Below are positions 27,076-37,362 of a DNA stretch of 64,000 nt, one piece after another (the stretch's first letter is position 1; every line of letters begins with the position of its first letter). The stretch is taken from positions 1 to 64,000 of the forward strand of contig NZ_ATHI01000026.1 of the NCBI RefSeq assembly GCF_000422245.1, in the 5' to 3' direction. The position numbers and the translations under genes are program-made. Under the pieces are notes generated by a model. The model made no database searches. It had not been told where the DNA came from and worked only from the letters and a program-made list of their open reading frames with translations. Source of the stretch: Alkalidesulfovibrio alkalitolerans DSM 16529 (GTDB lineage Bacteria > Desulfobacterota > Desulfovibrionia > Desulfovibrionales > Desulfovibrionaceae).

Positions 27076-28187
27076 CGCCGATGGATCGCAGGCTCTTCCT
27101 GCACATCAACTGGGGGCTTTTGGCCCTGGTGCTGATTCTTTTCGGCGTCGGTGTCATGAACCTCTATTCGGCCTCGGGAATACGGCTCGAAGGCGGCATA
27201 GCGGTCTCGGCCTTCTATCAGAAGCAACTCGTCTGGGGGGGCATGGGGCTGTGCGCCATGCTCGCCTTCATGCTCTTCGACTACCGGCACCTCAAGGTGC
27301 TGGCGTGGCCGCTTTACTGGCTCACCGTCGCGCTACTCGTCTATGTGTTGTTCATGGGCAAGGTGGCGGGCGGTGCACAGCGCTGGATCTCCCTGGGATT
27401 CATGAACTTCCAGCCGTCTGAGCTGGCCAAGATCAGCGTGCTGATCATAGGCGCGCGGATTCTCGCCAGGGGCGCGGGGCCGCTCGGATTCAAGGACCTG
27501 GCCTACGTGCTCGGCGTGGGCAGCCTGCCCGCGCTGCTCGTGGTCATGCAGCCGGACCTTGGGTCGGGACTCTCAATCCTTCTCCTTTTGGGCGGCATGG
27601 TGCTCTTCAGGGGGGTGCGGCCCAGCATCCTCAAGCTCGCCGCCGTGCTCGGCCCCTGTCTCGTGCCCCTTGGCTGGTTCGGGCTGCACGACTACCAAAA
27701 GCGGCGCATCATGACCTTTCTCGATCCGACCAACGACCCGCTTGGCGCAGGCTATCATATTATACAATCGCAGATTGCCATCGGGTCGGGCGGCCTGACC
27801 GGCAAGGGCTTCCTGGGCGGAACCCAGAGCCAGCTCCGCTTTCTCCCGGAGAAACACACGGATTTCGCCGTGGCCGTGTTCGGCGAGGAATGGGGTTTTC
27901 TTGGCATGGTCGCCCTGCTTGCGCTGTTCTGCTTCTTTCTGCATCAGTTCCACCTTGCGGCGAGTGAGGCCAAGGATCGTTTCGGCGCATTCCTCTGCGG
28001 CGGGGTGTTCTTCTATTTCTTCTGGCAAATCTGCATCAACATCGGTATGGTTCTCGGGCTCATGCCCGTGGTCGGCATTCCGCTGCCGTTTGTTAGTTAC
28101 GGCGGCAGCGCCCTGCTGGTGAACTTCTGTCTGATCGGCATCGTCATGAACGTTTCCATGCGCCGCTTCGTATTCAAACAGGCCTGA
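27072..28187 (+). CDS. rodA: Rod-shape glycosyltransferase RodA
   Basis: A 371-residue SEDS-family membrane protein with about ten helices that polymerises glycan strands together with PBP2. SEDS signatures include AGGAQRWISLGFMNFQPSELAKI, QPDLGSGLS, the GSGGLTGKGFLGGTQSQLRFLPE loop with its essential acidic residue nearby, and the closing LPFVSYGGSALL. A GTG start overlaps the mrdA stop by 4 bases. Confidence 0.96.
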   Translation: MTPMDRRLFLHINWGLLALVLILFGVGVMNLYSASGIRLEGGIAVSAFYQKQLVWGGMGLCAMLAFMLFDYRHLKVLAWPLYWLTVALLVYVLFMGKVAGGAQRWISLGFMNFQPSELAKISVLIIGARILARGAGPLGFKDLAYVLGVGSLPALLVVMQPDLGSGLSILLLLGGMVLFRGVRPSILKLAAVLGPCLVPLGWFGLHDYQKRRIMTFLDPTNDPLGAGYHIIQSQIAIGSGGLTGKGFLGGTQSQLRFLPEKHTDFAVAVFGEEWGFLGMVALLALFCFFLHQFHLAASEAKDRFGAFLCGGVFFYFFWQICINIGMVLGLMPVVGIPLPFVSYGGSALLVNFCLIGIVMNVSMRRFVFKQA

Positions 28188-28201
28188 AGGGGGCTGGGCT
28201 C

Positions 28202-28573
28202 ATGTTCGGGAGAAAGACTATGGCCAAAGACGAGATCAATGCCTTTCTGGGGGCCGGCACGGCCTACCAAGGCAAGCTTCATTTTCAGGGCTCGGTTCGC
28301 ATCGACGGGGTTTTCCATGGCGAGGTGACGAGTGAGGGAACGCTTGTGGTCGGCCAGGAGGCCGACGTGCAGGGTACCATCAATGTGGGACAGCTCGTCC
28401 TTTCCGGCCGCATGACCGGCGAGGTTCACGCGCGTGAAAAGATCGTCCTGCACCGCACGGCAAACCTCCAGGGCTGCCTGTTCACGCCGGTTCTGGTCGT
28501 GGAGGAGGGTGCGGTGGTGGAAGGCTCGATCACCATGAACGGATCGCCCAAGGCCGAGACGGTCGCCGAATAG
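28202..28573 (+). CDS. Bactofilin
   Basis: A 123-residue cytoskeletal protein that self-assembles through a right-handed beta-helix. The repeating GxxxxG strands are visible throughout (FQGSVRIDGVFHGEVTSEG, VGQEADVQGTINVGQ, SGRMTGEVHAREK). The N-terminal FLGAGTAYQGKL matches the family. It follows rodA by 14 bases, so it is likely the last gene of the shape operon, and a terminator follows at 28648. Bactofilins position wall enzymes or polar structures in several bacteria. Confidence 0.92.
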   Translation: MFGRKTMAKDEINAFLGAGTAYQGKLHFQGSVRIDGVFHGEVTSEGTLVVGQEADVQGTINVGQLVLSGRMTGEVHAREKIVLHRTANLQGCLFTPVLVVEEGAVVEGSITMNGSPKAETVAE

Positions 28574-28647
28574 GCTTCGGCTGCCGGGTACGGCGCACGG
28601 GACGCTTTCGCCGGGGCGGCGGGAAGGCGTCAACGCGGCGACCTTGA

Positions 28648-28670
28648 ATCTGCCTCTGGCGGATTTTTTT
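28648..28670 (+). terminator. Terminator after bactofilin
   Basis: ATCTGCC / GGCGGAT hairpin with a 3-base loop and one T-G pair, followed immediately by a run of seven T. It separates the shape operon from the ATP synthase operon. Confidence 0.75.
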
Positions 28671-28717
28671 GCGTGAAAAACCGCACAATACCGCATGGGG
28701 CCGCGTAGTTCGGGCCT

Positions 28718-28733
28718 TGGCGGGCAATTTGCG
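28718..28733 (+). promoter_or_regulatory. Candidate sigma-54-like element upstream of atp operon
   Basis: TGGCGGGCAATTTGCG has full TGGC and TTGC blocks at the correct spacing, implying a start near 28744 and a leader of about 77 bases. A sigma-70 type TTGACA also occurs at 28746-28751, with a weak -10 (TAAACC) 17 bases later. Which of them is used cannot be decided from sequence; an RpoN-driven ATP synthase would be unusual. Confidence 0.35.
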
Positions 28734-28820
28734 TTGAAAAAGCCTTTGACAGGGGATTTTGAATCACGTAAACCCCGTCTGTCCTTGAACCAAAATTCAC
28801 AACCTTTCCCGGGGGCGCGC

Positions 28821-29237
28821 ATGATAGATATCGACGTTACTATCTGGATTCAGCTCGCGAACTTCCTCATCATCTGGTTCATCATGAACCAGATTCTCCT
28901 GAAGCCGATCCGGGGAATCATAAGGAAGCGCGCCGAGCACAAGAGCGAGCAGCTCGACGCCATCACCGGTTTCACCGACAACGCTTCCAAGAAGCTGAAA
29001 GACTTCGAGGCTGCTCTTGCGCAGGCCCGCGCGGCGGGCGCGGCCGAGCGCGAGGCGCTCAAGGCCAAGGCCCAGGAGCGCGAGCAGGAGCTGATCTCCG
29101 CCGCGCAGCAGGAGGCCTCGGCGCAGTTGGCTTCGGCCCGGGCCGATCTCGGCGCGCAGGCCGACAAGGCTTCGCAGGCCCTGAAGGCGAACGTTCGGGC
29201 GATGGCCGAGAAGGCCACCGCCAGGATTTTGGGCTAG
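28821..29237 (+). CDS. atpF': ATP synthase F0 subunit b'
   Basis: A 138-residue peripheral-stalk subunit. One N-terminal membrane helix (WIQLANFLIIWFIMNQILL) is followed by a long charged coiled coil with a high Ala/Glu/Lys content. It pairs with the b subunit encoded next, and a b'/b heterodimer replaces the usual b2. The start ATGATAGATATC follows GGGGG; the longer frame adds 42 non-homologous residues. The a and c subunit genes are absent, as in many Desulfovibrio-type genomes that keep them elsewhere. Confidence 0.88.
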   Translation: MIDIDVTIWIQLANFLIIWFIMNQILLKPIRGIIRKRAEHKSEQLDAITGFTDNASKKLKDFEAALAQARAAGAAEREALKAKAQEREQELISAAQQEASAQLASARADLGAQADKASQALKANVRAMAEKATARILG

Positions 29238-29255
29238 GAACACGGGAGGTCGAGC

Positions 29256-29822
29256 GTGAAAAGGATGTTCAAGAGCGTCGCGTTGGCGGCCGTGATGGTG
29301 GTGCTCGCCTGTGGTGTCGCCCACGCGGCCGGAGACGGACACGAGATTCCCTGGATGAACTTTTTCCTCCGTGTGCTGAACACGGTGATCGTCGTGGCCA
29401 TCATCTGGAAGTTCGGCGGCAAGGCAATCGCCGGTTTCTTCCGGGGGCGCACGGACCAGATCAAGCACGAGTTGGCGGATTTGGCCCAGCGCCGCAAGGA
29501 CGCCGAGGTCAAGCTCAAGGACGTGGAGAAGGGTATTGCCAACCTTGAGGCCGAGAAGGCGCAGATCCTGGCCGAGGCGCGTAGCCAGGGCGAGGTCATG
29601 AAGGCCGCCATTGTCGCCGAAGCCGAGAAGAAGGCTGCCCAGATCAAGGCCGCCGCCGAGATGGCTGCCGAGACCGAACGCAAGGTGATGATCGAGCAGA
29701 TCCGCGAGGAGGTCGCCGAGATGGTCGTCCAGACCGCGGCCTCGATCATCAAGGACAAGCTGACGGCCGAGGAGCATCAGAAACTGGTCGATAAATACGT
29801 AACAAAGGTGGTGCTCAATTGA
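29256..29822 (+). CDS. atpF: ATP synthase F0 subunit b
   Basis: A 188-residue stalk subunit. It starts with a signal-like hydrophobic stretch (VALAAVMVVLACGVAHA), then a second hydrophobic segment (WMNFFLRVLNTVIVVAIIW) and a long coiled coil. The extra N-terminal hydrophobic region suggests a cleaved signal or a two-helix form, known for b subunits of Deltaproteobacteria. GTG start with GGGAGGT upstream. It overlaps atpH by 4 bases. Confidence 0.9.
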   Translation: MKRMFKSVALAAVMVVLACGVAHAAGDGHEIPWMNFFLRVLNTVIVVAIIWKFGGKAIAGFFRGRTDQIKHELADLAQRRKDAEVKLKDVEKGIANLEAEKAQILAEARSQGEVMKAAIVAEAEKKAAQIKAAAEMAAETERKVMIEQIREEVAEMVVQTAASIIKDKLTAEEHQKLVDKYVTKVVLN

Positions 29823-30370
29823 CCGACAACATCATCGCCCGCAGGTACGCCAAGGCGCTGTTCGCCATCGGCGTTGAGAAGGGCGGGGACGAGCTTCCCG
29901 CCTACGGCAAGGACCTGGCCGCCCTGGCCGAGGCCTGCAAGGCCTCGCCGGACATCACGAAGGTCTTCCGGAGCCCCATCTTCAGCGCCGCGGACAAGAA
30001 GGCCGTGGTCGGGAAGCTTCTGGACAAGATCGGCGTGGGTCAGATGGTTCGCAACTTCTGTCTGCTTCTGGCCGACAAGGATCGGCTTGGATTTTTGCCC
30101 GCCATCCAGGCGGTGTTCGCCGAGCTTCTGGATGCCCATCAGGGCGTGCTGCGCGGCAACTTGGTGACGGCGGTCAAGCTTCCCAAGGCCAAGCAGGAAG
30201 CGATCAAGCAACAGCTGGAAAGCCAGGCCAAGGCCAAGCTCGTGCTCGGGTACGAGGTGGACCCGGAGATTCTGGGCGGCGTTGTCCTGAAGGTTGGCGA
30301 CAAGGTGTTGGACGCGAGCTTGCGCGCGCAACTTTCCATGCTCAAGGAACAAATCATAAGGGGTGAGTAG
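29819..30370 (+). CDS. atpH: ATP synthase F1 subunit delta
   Basis: A 183-residue stator subunit linking the b stalk to the alpha-beta head. The N-terminal six-helix domain starts [14 protein letters not shown]. The C-terminal conserved strand region is [26 protein letters not shown]. It uses a TTG start overlapping the atpF stop, with AAAGGTGG upstream. Confidence 0.92.
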   Translation: MTDNIIARRYAKALFAIGVEKGGDELPAYGKDLAALAEACKASPDITKVFRSPIFSAADKKAVVGKLLDKIGVGQMVRNFCLLLADKDRLGFLPAIQAVFAELLDAHQGVLRGNLVTAVKLPKAKQEAIKQQLESQAKAKLVLGYEVDPEILGGVVLKVGDKVLDASLRAQLSMLKEQIIRGE

Positions 30371-30374
30371 GGCC

Positions 30375-31883
<1,509 letters not shown>

Positions 31884-31897
31884 GCGGGGTATGAATC

Positions 31898-32770
31898 ATG
31901 CCATCGCTCAAGGACGTTAAAAACCAGATCGGCGCCGTCAAGAAGACGAAGCAGATCACCAAGGCCATGAACATGGTGGCCTCGGCCAAGCTTCGCAACG
32001 CCCAGAACCGCATCGAGCGCTTTAGGCCCTACGCCGAGAAGTTCTACGATATGCTGGGCGACTTGGCCGCCGGCGCGGACCCGAGCGTGCATCCGCTGCT
32101 GGAGCGCCGCGACGAGATCAAGACCGTGGGCATCCTGGTCGTGACCTCCGATCGCGGCCTGTGCGGCAGCTTCAACACCAACCTGAACCAGGCCGCCAGA
32201 AAACTCGCCGAGGAGAAGAAGGCGGAAGGGAAGGACGTCAAGTTCTTCTGCGTCGGCAAGAAGGGCCGCGACTTCCTGCGCAAGCGGGGCTTCGAGATCG
32301 CCCAGTCCTACGCCGACAAGATGAACAGCTTCGACTTCACCTTGGCGAACCAGCTCGGCCTGGAAGTCATCGGCGCCTACATGAAGGGCGAACTCGACGA
32401 AGTCCATCTGGTCTTCGGCGAATTCATCTCCATCGCCCGCCAGATTCCCCGTTCCCTCATGGTGCTGCCCATGCAGAGCACCGGTGAGTCAGAGGCCAAG
32501 GGCTCGGCCATCGAATACATCTACGAGCCTTCGGTCGAGGGCCTGTTGGCGGAGCTTCTGCCCCGCTTCATCAAGGTCCAGATATACCGCGGCCTGCTCG
32601 ATACCTCGTGCAGCGAGCATGCGGCACGCATGGCGGCAATGGACAACGCCACCAAGAACTGCGACGACATGATAGGGTCGCTGACGCTGAAGTACAACAA
32701 GGCTCGTCAGGCGACCATCACCAAGGAACTCATGGACATCGTCGGCGGCGCCGAGGCGCTGAAAGGATAA
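31898..32770 (+). CDS. atpG: ATP synthase F1 subunit gamma
   Basis: A 290-residue rotor shaft. Family ends are intact: N-terminal SLKDVKNQIGAVKKTKQITKAMNMVAS-type helix, the DRGLCGSFNTN core motif and the C-terminal helix with AMDNATKNCDDMIGSLTLKYNKARQATITKEL. Both coiled-coil helices that form the shaft are therefore present. It follows atpA by 14 bases. Confidence 0.96.
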   Translation: MPSLKDVKNQIGAVKKTKQITKAMNMVASAKLRNAQNRIERFRPYAEKFYDMLGDLAAGADPSVHPLLERRDEIKTVGILVVTSDRGLCGSFNTNLNQAARKLAEEKKAEGKDVKFFCVGKKGRDFLRKRGFEIAQSYADKMNSFDFTLANQLGLEVIGAYMKGELDEVHLVFGEFISIARQIPRSLMVLPMQSTGESEAKGSAIEYIYEPSVEGLLAELLPRFIKVQIYRGLLDTSCSEHAARMAAMDNATKNCDDMIGSLTLKYNKARQATITKELMDIVGGAEALKG

Positions 32771-34189
<1,419 letters not shown>

Positions 34190-34198
34190 GGTAGCACA

Positions 34199-34624
34199 AT
34201 GGCCCAGATCCATCTCGAAATCGTCACCCCGGACCGCAAGGTGCTCTCGCAGCCCGTGGATTACGTGGGTGCGCCCGGCATCGAGGGCGAGTTCGGCATC
34301 ATGGCCAACCACGTGCCCTTCCTGTCGGCCCTTGGCATCGGAAACCTCTATTACAAGGACAGCGGCAAGTACCACTACGTCTTCGTGGCGGGCGGATTTG
34401 CCGAGGTGAGCGACAACAAAGTCACCATCCTTGCCGAGGTTGCCGAAAAGGCCGCCGAGATCGACGTGGAACGCGCTCGTAGGGCCAGGGAACGTGCCGA
34501 GGAGCGGACCCGCCTCCAGAAGGAGGAGATCGACTTCGCCCGTTCCCGCGCCGCCCTGCAACGGTCGCTGGCGCGCATGCGCTGCCGCGCTTCCGCCGAG
34601 TCCGCAGGCACCTGCGTCCTCTAG
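34199..34624 (+). CDS. atpC: ATP synthase F1 subunit epsilon
   Basis: A 141-residue rotor and regulatory subunit. The beta-barrel domain contains [15 protein letters not shown]-type sequence (here [21 protein letters not shown]) and the [14 protein letters not shown] strands. A two-helix C-terminal domain of Arg/Glu-rich sequence can inhibit ATP hydrolysis. The C-terminal 20 residues are unusually rich in Ser, Cys and Arg. It ends the operon, with a terminator 28 bases later. Confidence 0.94.
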   Translation: MAQIHLEIVTPDRKVLSQPVDYVGAPGIEGEFGIMANHVPFLSALGIGNLYYKDSGKYHYVFVAGGFAEVSDNKVTILAEVAEKAAEIDVERARRARERAEERTRLQKEEIDFARSRAALQRSLARMRCRASAESAGTCVL

Positions 34625-34651
34625 TCCCACACCGAACCGACGCCCCCTGGA

Positions 34652-34685
34652 GCGCGGGTCCGAAAGGGCCCGCGCTTCTTTTTTT
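34652..34685 (+). terminator. Terminator of atp operon
   Basis: Perfect GCGCGGGTCC / GGGCCCGCGC-type hairpin with a CGAAA-like loop, followed by TTCTTTTTTT. It lies 28 bases after the atpC stop. Confidence 0.9.
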
Positions 34686-34814
34686 GGGGGCGAGGCGTGA
34701 AAACTCCGCGATGCCCGCGTTGCCGCGGCAAATCCGGACCCTCGCGTATCGGCAATACGCATCGACCCCGGATTTGCCTTGCGCCTTGGCCTCACGGTTT
34801 TTGAAGCCTCGCCC
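34686..34814 (-). repeat. Covarying hairpin repeat, copy R1
   Basis: A large inverted repeat, outer arms GGGCGAGGC / GCCTCGCCC, inner arms GGCAAATCCGG / CCGGATTTGCC around CGCGTATCGGCAATACGC. On the minus strand the left part (GGCTTCAAAAACC..CAAGGCGCA) matches the other copies at 47911, 49372, 50459 and 58669, while the central arms differ in sequence but remain self-complementary. Confidence 0.8.
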
Positions 34815-35057
34815 GAGACTCATCTTCAGAACACCCCTCGCTCACTGTGTTTGCGGGTCTTGGTCTCACGTCCGCCAAGAAATCGCCAAGGGTTCTGGAG
34901 AAACGGGCGGGCATCATTGACGCGAGAACAGAAAGAGCGGGCTCGTCACGCGCGCCTCTTCCAAGGCATTCGAAGTGGCTCGTGCGCTGTCCCTATGTCT
35001 GAGTTCTCCCCATCCGAGAGTGGAGCCGCCGCGTGGGGCATGGCGAAGGCGAGATAG

Positions 35058-35073
35058 TGGCGCCAAATTTGCA
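35058..35073 (+). promoter_or_regulatory. Sigma-54 (-24/-12) promoter of radical SAM pair
   Basis: TGGCGCCAAATTTGCA has complete TGGC and TTGCA blocks with correct spacing. The predicted start near 35084 leaves a 34-base leader containing GAGGAAGGG before the ATG at 35118. The geometry resembles the glnN promoter in this window. Confidence 0.7.
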
Positions 35074-35117
35074 AGCGGGGCACTGTTTGGAACATTTGCG
35101 CGCAGCCGAGGAAGGGC

Positions 35118-36206
35118 ATGTCAGAGAAAATTTTCAGTTATCTCGAAGTCCACGCTGTTGACCACTGCAACAACAATTGCCGCTGGTGCAACAACCATTC
35201 TCCCTTCTGTCCGGAGCGGGAATATGCTGCCGGGGAATACATCCCCTGGATGGAAAAACTCGAAAAGAAGGGAATCGAGTACGACATGATCTCGGTCATG
35301 GGCGGCGAGCCCTTTCTGCACAAGAATTTGACAGGCTTCGTGCTTGAGCTTCGACGTCGGTTTCCGCGAAAGTCTCTCGCGATTTCAACAAACGGGTTTT
35401 GGCTGGGTGAGGAGCAGATAGAGAGCTACCAGATGTTATGGAAGCTCACGGACATTCTATTCATTTCACTGTACCCCAATCTGCTGCGTGGGCTGAAGGA
35501 TGGCGGAGACGTCACGCCCTTGCTCCACAAGATCACAAAGCACAATCCTCATCTCAAGATCGATCTCAGACAAAAACAGACGTTCAGAATGATCGCGTAT
35601 TCCGAGGAGCCTGTCGAACCGAACACGTTTTGCGGGACGTCGGAATGCACGACCCTTTTGGCGGATGGGCGTCTCGCCCGCTGCGGATTGGGCGGCTACG
35701 CAGGCTATAGCCCGAATGTAGGCGAGGCGTTTAGGTCCTCGAAGCATATGTTCTTCGATCTGAATCGGAAGTTCTCAAAGGGGGAGTTCTGGAACTGGCG
35801 GCGTCGCTGGCCTTTTGACGCTTGCTACCATTGCGATAGCTACAAGTGGCGAGAGACGAATTGGAAGGCCGAGAAGGGCAAGCGAAGACGCCTTGATCTC
35901 GAACTGGAACATGATCGATTGGCTGGCGGCAGATTGATGGCGCTTGGAAACTTCACGCAAGCTGAGAGTCTTTTTCGCAGGACTGCAGAAAAATATCCTT
36001 TAGATGCAGCGCTTTGTAATGACCTTGCGGTTTGCGTCAGCCATCGTGAGCCGCTGGAAGCGCTCGCCTATCTGGCGAAAGCCCTCGAAATCGATCCTGA
36101 CCATGACGACGCGAGGGCGAATCTCCGCCGACTTCGGCATGTTCTGGGCAGGGGCACTGAAAACGCGAGGCCTGAAGTATGTTCCGCAGATGCAGGCGTC
36201 CGGTAG
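35118..36206 (+). CDS. Radical SAM protein with SPASM-like cysteines and TPR tail (1)
   Basis: A 362-residue enzyme. The SAM-cluster motif is C17-NNN-C21-RW-C24, followed by NNHSPF; the GGEP SAM-binding motif is at residues 62-65. A second Cys set, C172, C177, C189, C236 and C239, is spaced like a SPASM/twitch auxiliary cluster. After about residue 260 the protein turns to TPR-like helices (FTQAESLFRRTAEKYPLD, then EALAYLAKALEIDPDHDDA). The CNNNCRWCNNHSPF form resembles radical SAM proteins found in surface-polysaccharide or flagellin-modification loci, but no substrate is indicated. It is followed 42 bases later by a paralogue. Base composition is visibly lower in GC than the neighbours, which suggests acquisition by transfer. 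Confidence 0.85.
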   Translation: MSEKIFSYLEVHAVDHCNNNCRWCNNHSPFCPEREYAAGEYIPWMEKLEKKGIEYDMISVMGGEPFLHKNLTGFVLELRRRFPRKSLAISTNGFWLGEEQIESYQMLWKLTDILFISLYPNLLRGLKDGGDVTPLLHKITKHNPHLKIDLRQKQTFRMIAYSEEPVEPNTFCGTSECTTLLADGRLARCGLGGYAGYSPNVGEAFRSSKHMFFDLNRKFSKGEFWNWRRRWPFDACYHCDSYKWRETNWKAEKGKRRRLDLELEHDRLAGGRLMALGNFTQAESLFRRTAEKYPLDAALCNDLAVCVSHREPLEALAYLAKALEIDPDHDDARANLRRLRHVLGRGTENARPEVCSADAGVR

Positions 36207-36248
36207 GGTTTCTCGTCAACAAGCAGCCTGCGGGCAAGGAGTAGCGGC

Positions 36249-37271
36249 ATGTCTGTAAGGACAGTTGATTGGATAGAAATACATGCTGTTGACCATTGCA
36301 ACAACAATTGCCGATGGTGCAACAATCATTCTCCATTCGCCAAGGAAAGATTTTATGAACCTGAAGAATATTTCCATGGACTCGATGAACTGCGGCGTCG
36401 TCGAATAAATTTCAATGTACTTTCAATCATTGGCGGAGAGCCATTTCTCCATCCAGAGCTCGAAAACTTCATATTTCAAATCAAGAGCCGCTATTGTCGC
36501 CCGATCATGCTGACGACAAACATTTTTTGGCTTTCTGAGATCGACGTCGTATGCCACCTCGATCTTCTGAAGCTGGTCGACATCCTTAATGTGACGTTGT
36601 ATCCGAATATTGTGAAAAGTCTTGGCGGATACGAAGCTGCCGAGCATCTTCTCAGCAAGCTAAGGGCGCTTCTTCCTAAGACGAATGTCAAACCAATGCG
36701 GATAGAGCACGTATACCGCAAGCTTGAATTTACGCGTGAAAAAATGATCGTGGACAAGCATTGCTATAACGCCGAGTGTACGAATCTCATGGCGGACGGA
36801 CGTTTGGCCCGATGCGGACCGGGCGCCTACGCCCACCTGCACCCGGATGCCCCCCGGGAATTTTGCGAGTCAAAGGACATGTTCTACGATCTGAAAAGCG
36901 ACAAAAGGGACTTCTGGCACTGGAAACACCAATGGCCACTCGACGCGTGCGCATATTGCAACCACTTTCAGGCAATCAAATCACCATGGAAAGTGGAAAA
37001 GGGAGTCTTGCGGAAGAAGCGGTACGAGAGCGACTACAAAATGCGGATCGCCGACCGCTTGGCGGAGGCTGGTGCATGGGCGCAGGCGGGCCGGATTTAT
37101 CTCGCGATAGCTGAAGAAACTGGGCCGGACAGCCTCGTGTATGGGAAGATTTCCGAAGCGTATCGCAACTTAGGGCAGCCTGTCCTGGCTGAGAAATTCC
37201 TGAACCTGTCGCGCAAGGTTTCGAACGTCGAGACCGCGCAAGGTGATTGCGCGGAAAGCCACGTCGTTTAG
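36249..37271 (+). CDS. Radical SAM protein with SPASM-like cysteines (2)
   Basis: A 340-residue paralogue of the preceding gene. The first 30 residues are nearly identical (IHAVDHCNNNCRWCNNHSPF). C17, C21, C24 and GGEP match exactly. The auxiliary set C172, C177, C189, C234 and C237 keeps the same spacing, and MADGRLARCG is shared. The C-terminal 80 residues are helical and TPR-like (ADRLAEAGAWAQAGRIYLAIA) but diverged. AAGGAG precedes the ATG. It is the most AT-rich gene in the window. The pair looks like an old tandem duplication whose copies now handle different substrates or form a heterodimer (inference). Confidence 0.85.
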   Translation: MSVRTVDWIEIHAVDHCNNNCRWCNNHSPFAKERFYEPEEYFHGLDELRRRRINFNVLSIIGGEPFLHPELENFIFQIKSRYCRPIMLTTNIFWLSEIDVVCHLDLLKLVDILNVTLYPNIVKSLGGYEAAEHLLSKLRALLPKTNVKPMRIEHVYRKLEFTREKMIVDKHCYNAECTNLMADGRLARCGPGAYAHLHPDAPREFCESKDMFYDLKSDKRDFWHWKHQWPLDACAYCNHFQAIKSPWKVEKGVLRKKRYESDYKMRIADRLAEAGAWAQAGRIYLAIAEETGPDSLVYGKISEAYRNLGQPVLAEKFLNLSRKVSNVETAQGDCAESHVV

Positions 37272-37301
37272 ACGGCAATTTGCGGTATCATATCAAACGG
37301 A

Positions 37302-37343
37302 AAGGGGACCGGAATGCCTGGGGGAAGGCATTCGGGTCCCCTT
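37302..37343. terminator. Bidirectional terminator, radical SAM pair / nrdD
   Basis: A long hairpin AAGGGGACC-G-GAATGCC / GGCATTC-G-GGTCCCCTT lies between convergent genes, 31 bases after the radical SAM stop and 20 bases after the nrdD stop on the other strand. There is no long T run on either side, so termination may be moderate. Confidence 0.7.
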
Positions 37344-37362
37344 CGCGTTGAGGCCGCCAAGT

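Larger units (their letters stand above)
34625..35117. other. Intergenic region atpC / radical SAM pair
   Basis: 493 bases with no supported gene. It contains, in order, the atp terminator, a full copy of the covarying hairpin repeat, about 200 bases of unremarkable sequence, and a sigma-54-type promoter just before the radical SAM gene. A 20-codon frame at 34995-35057 has no ribosome-binding site and is not called. Confidence 0.6.

Noticed and set aside
34995-35057. 20-codon frame before the radical SAM pair as a precursor peptide
   Set aside because: It has no ribosome-binding site, ends before the predicted transcription start at 35084, and shows no Cys or leader pattern.
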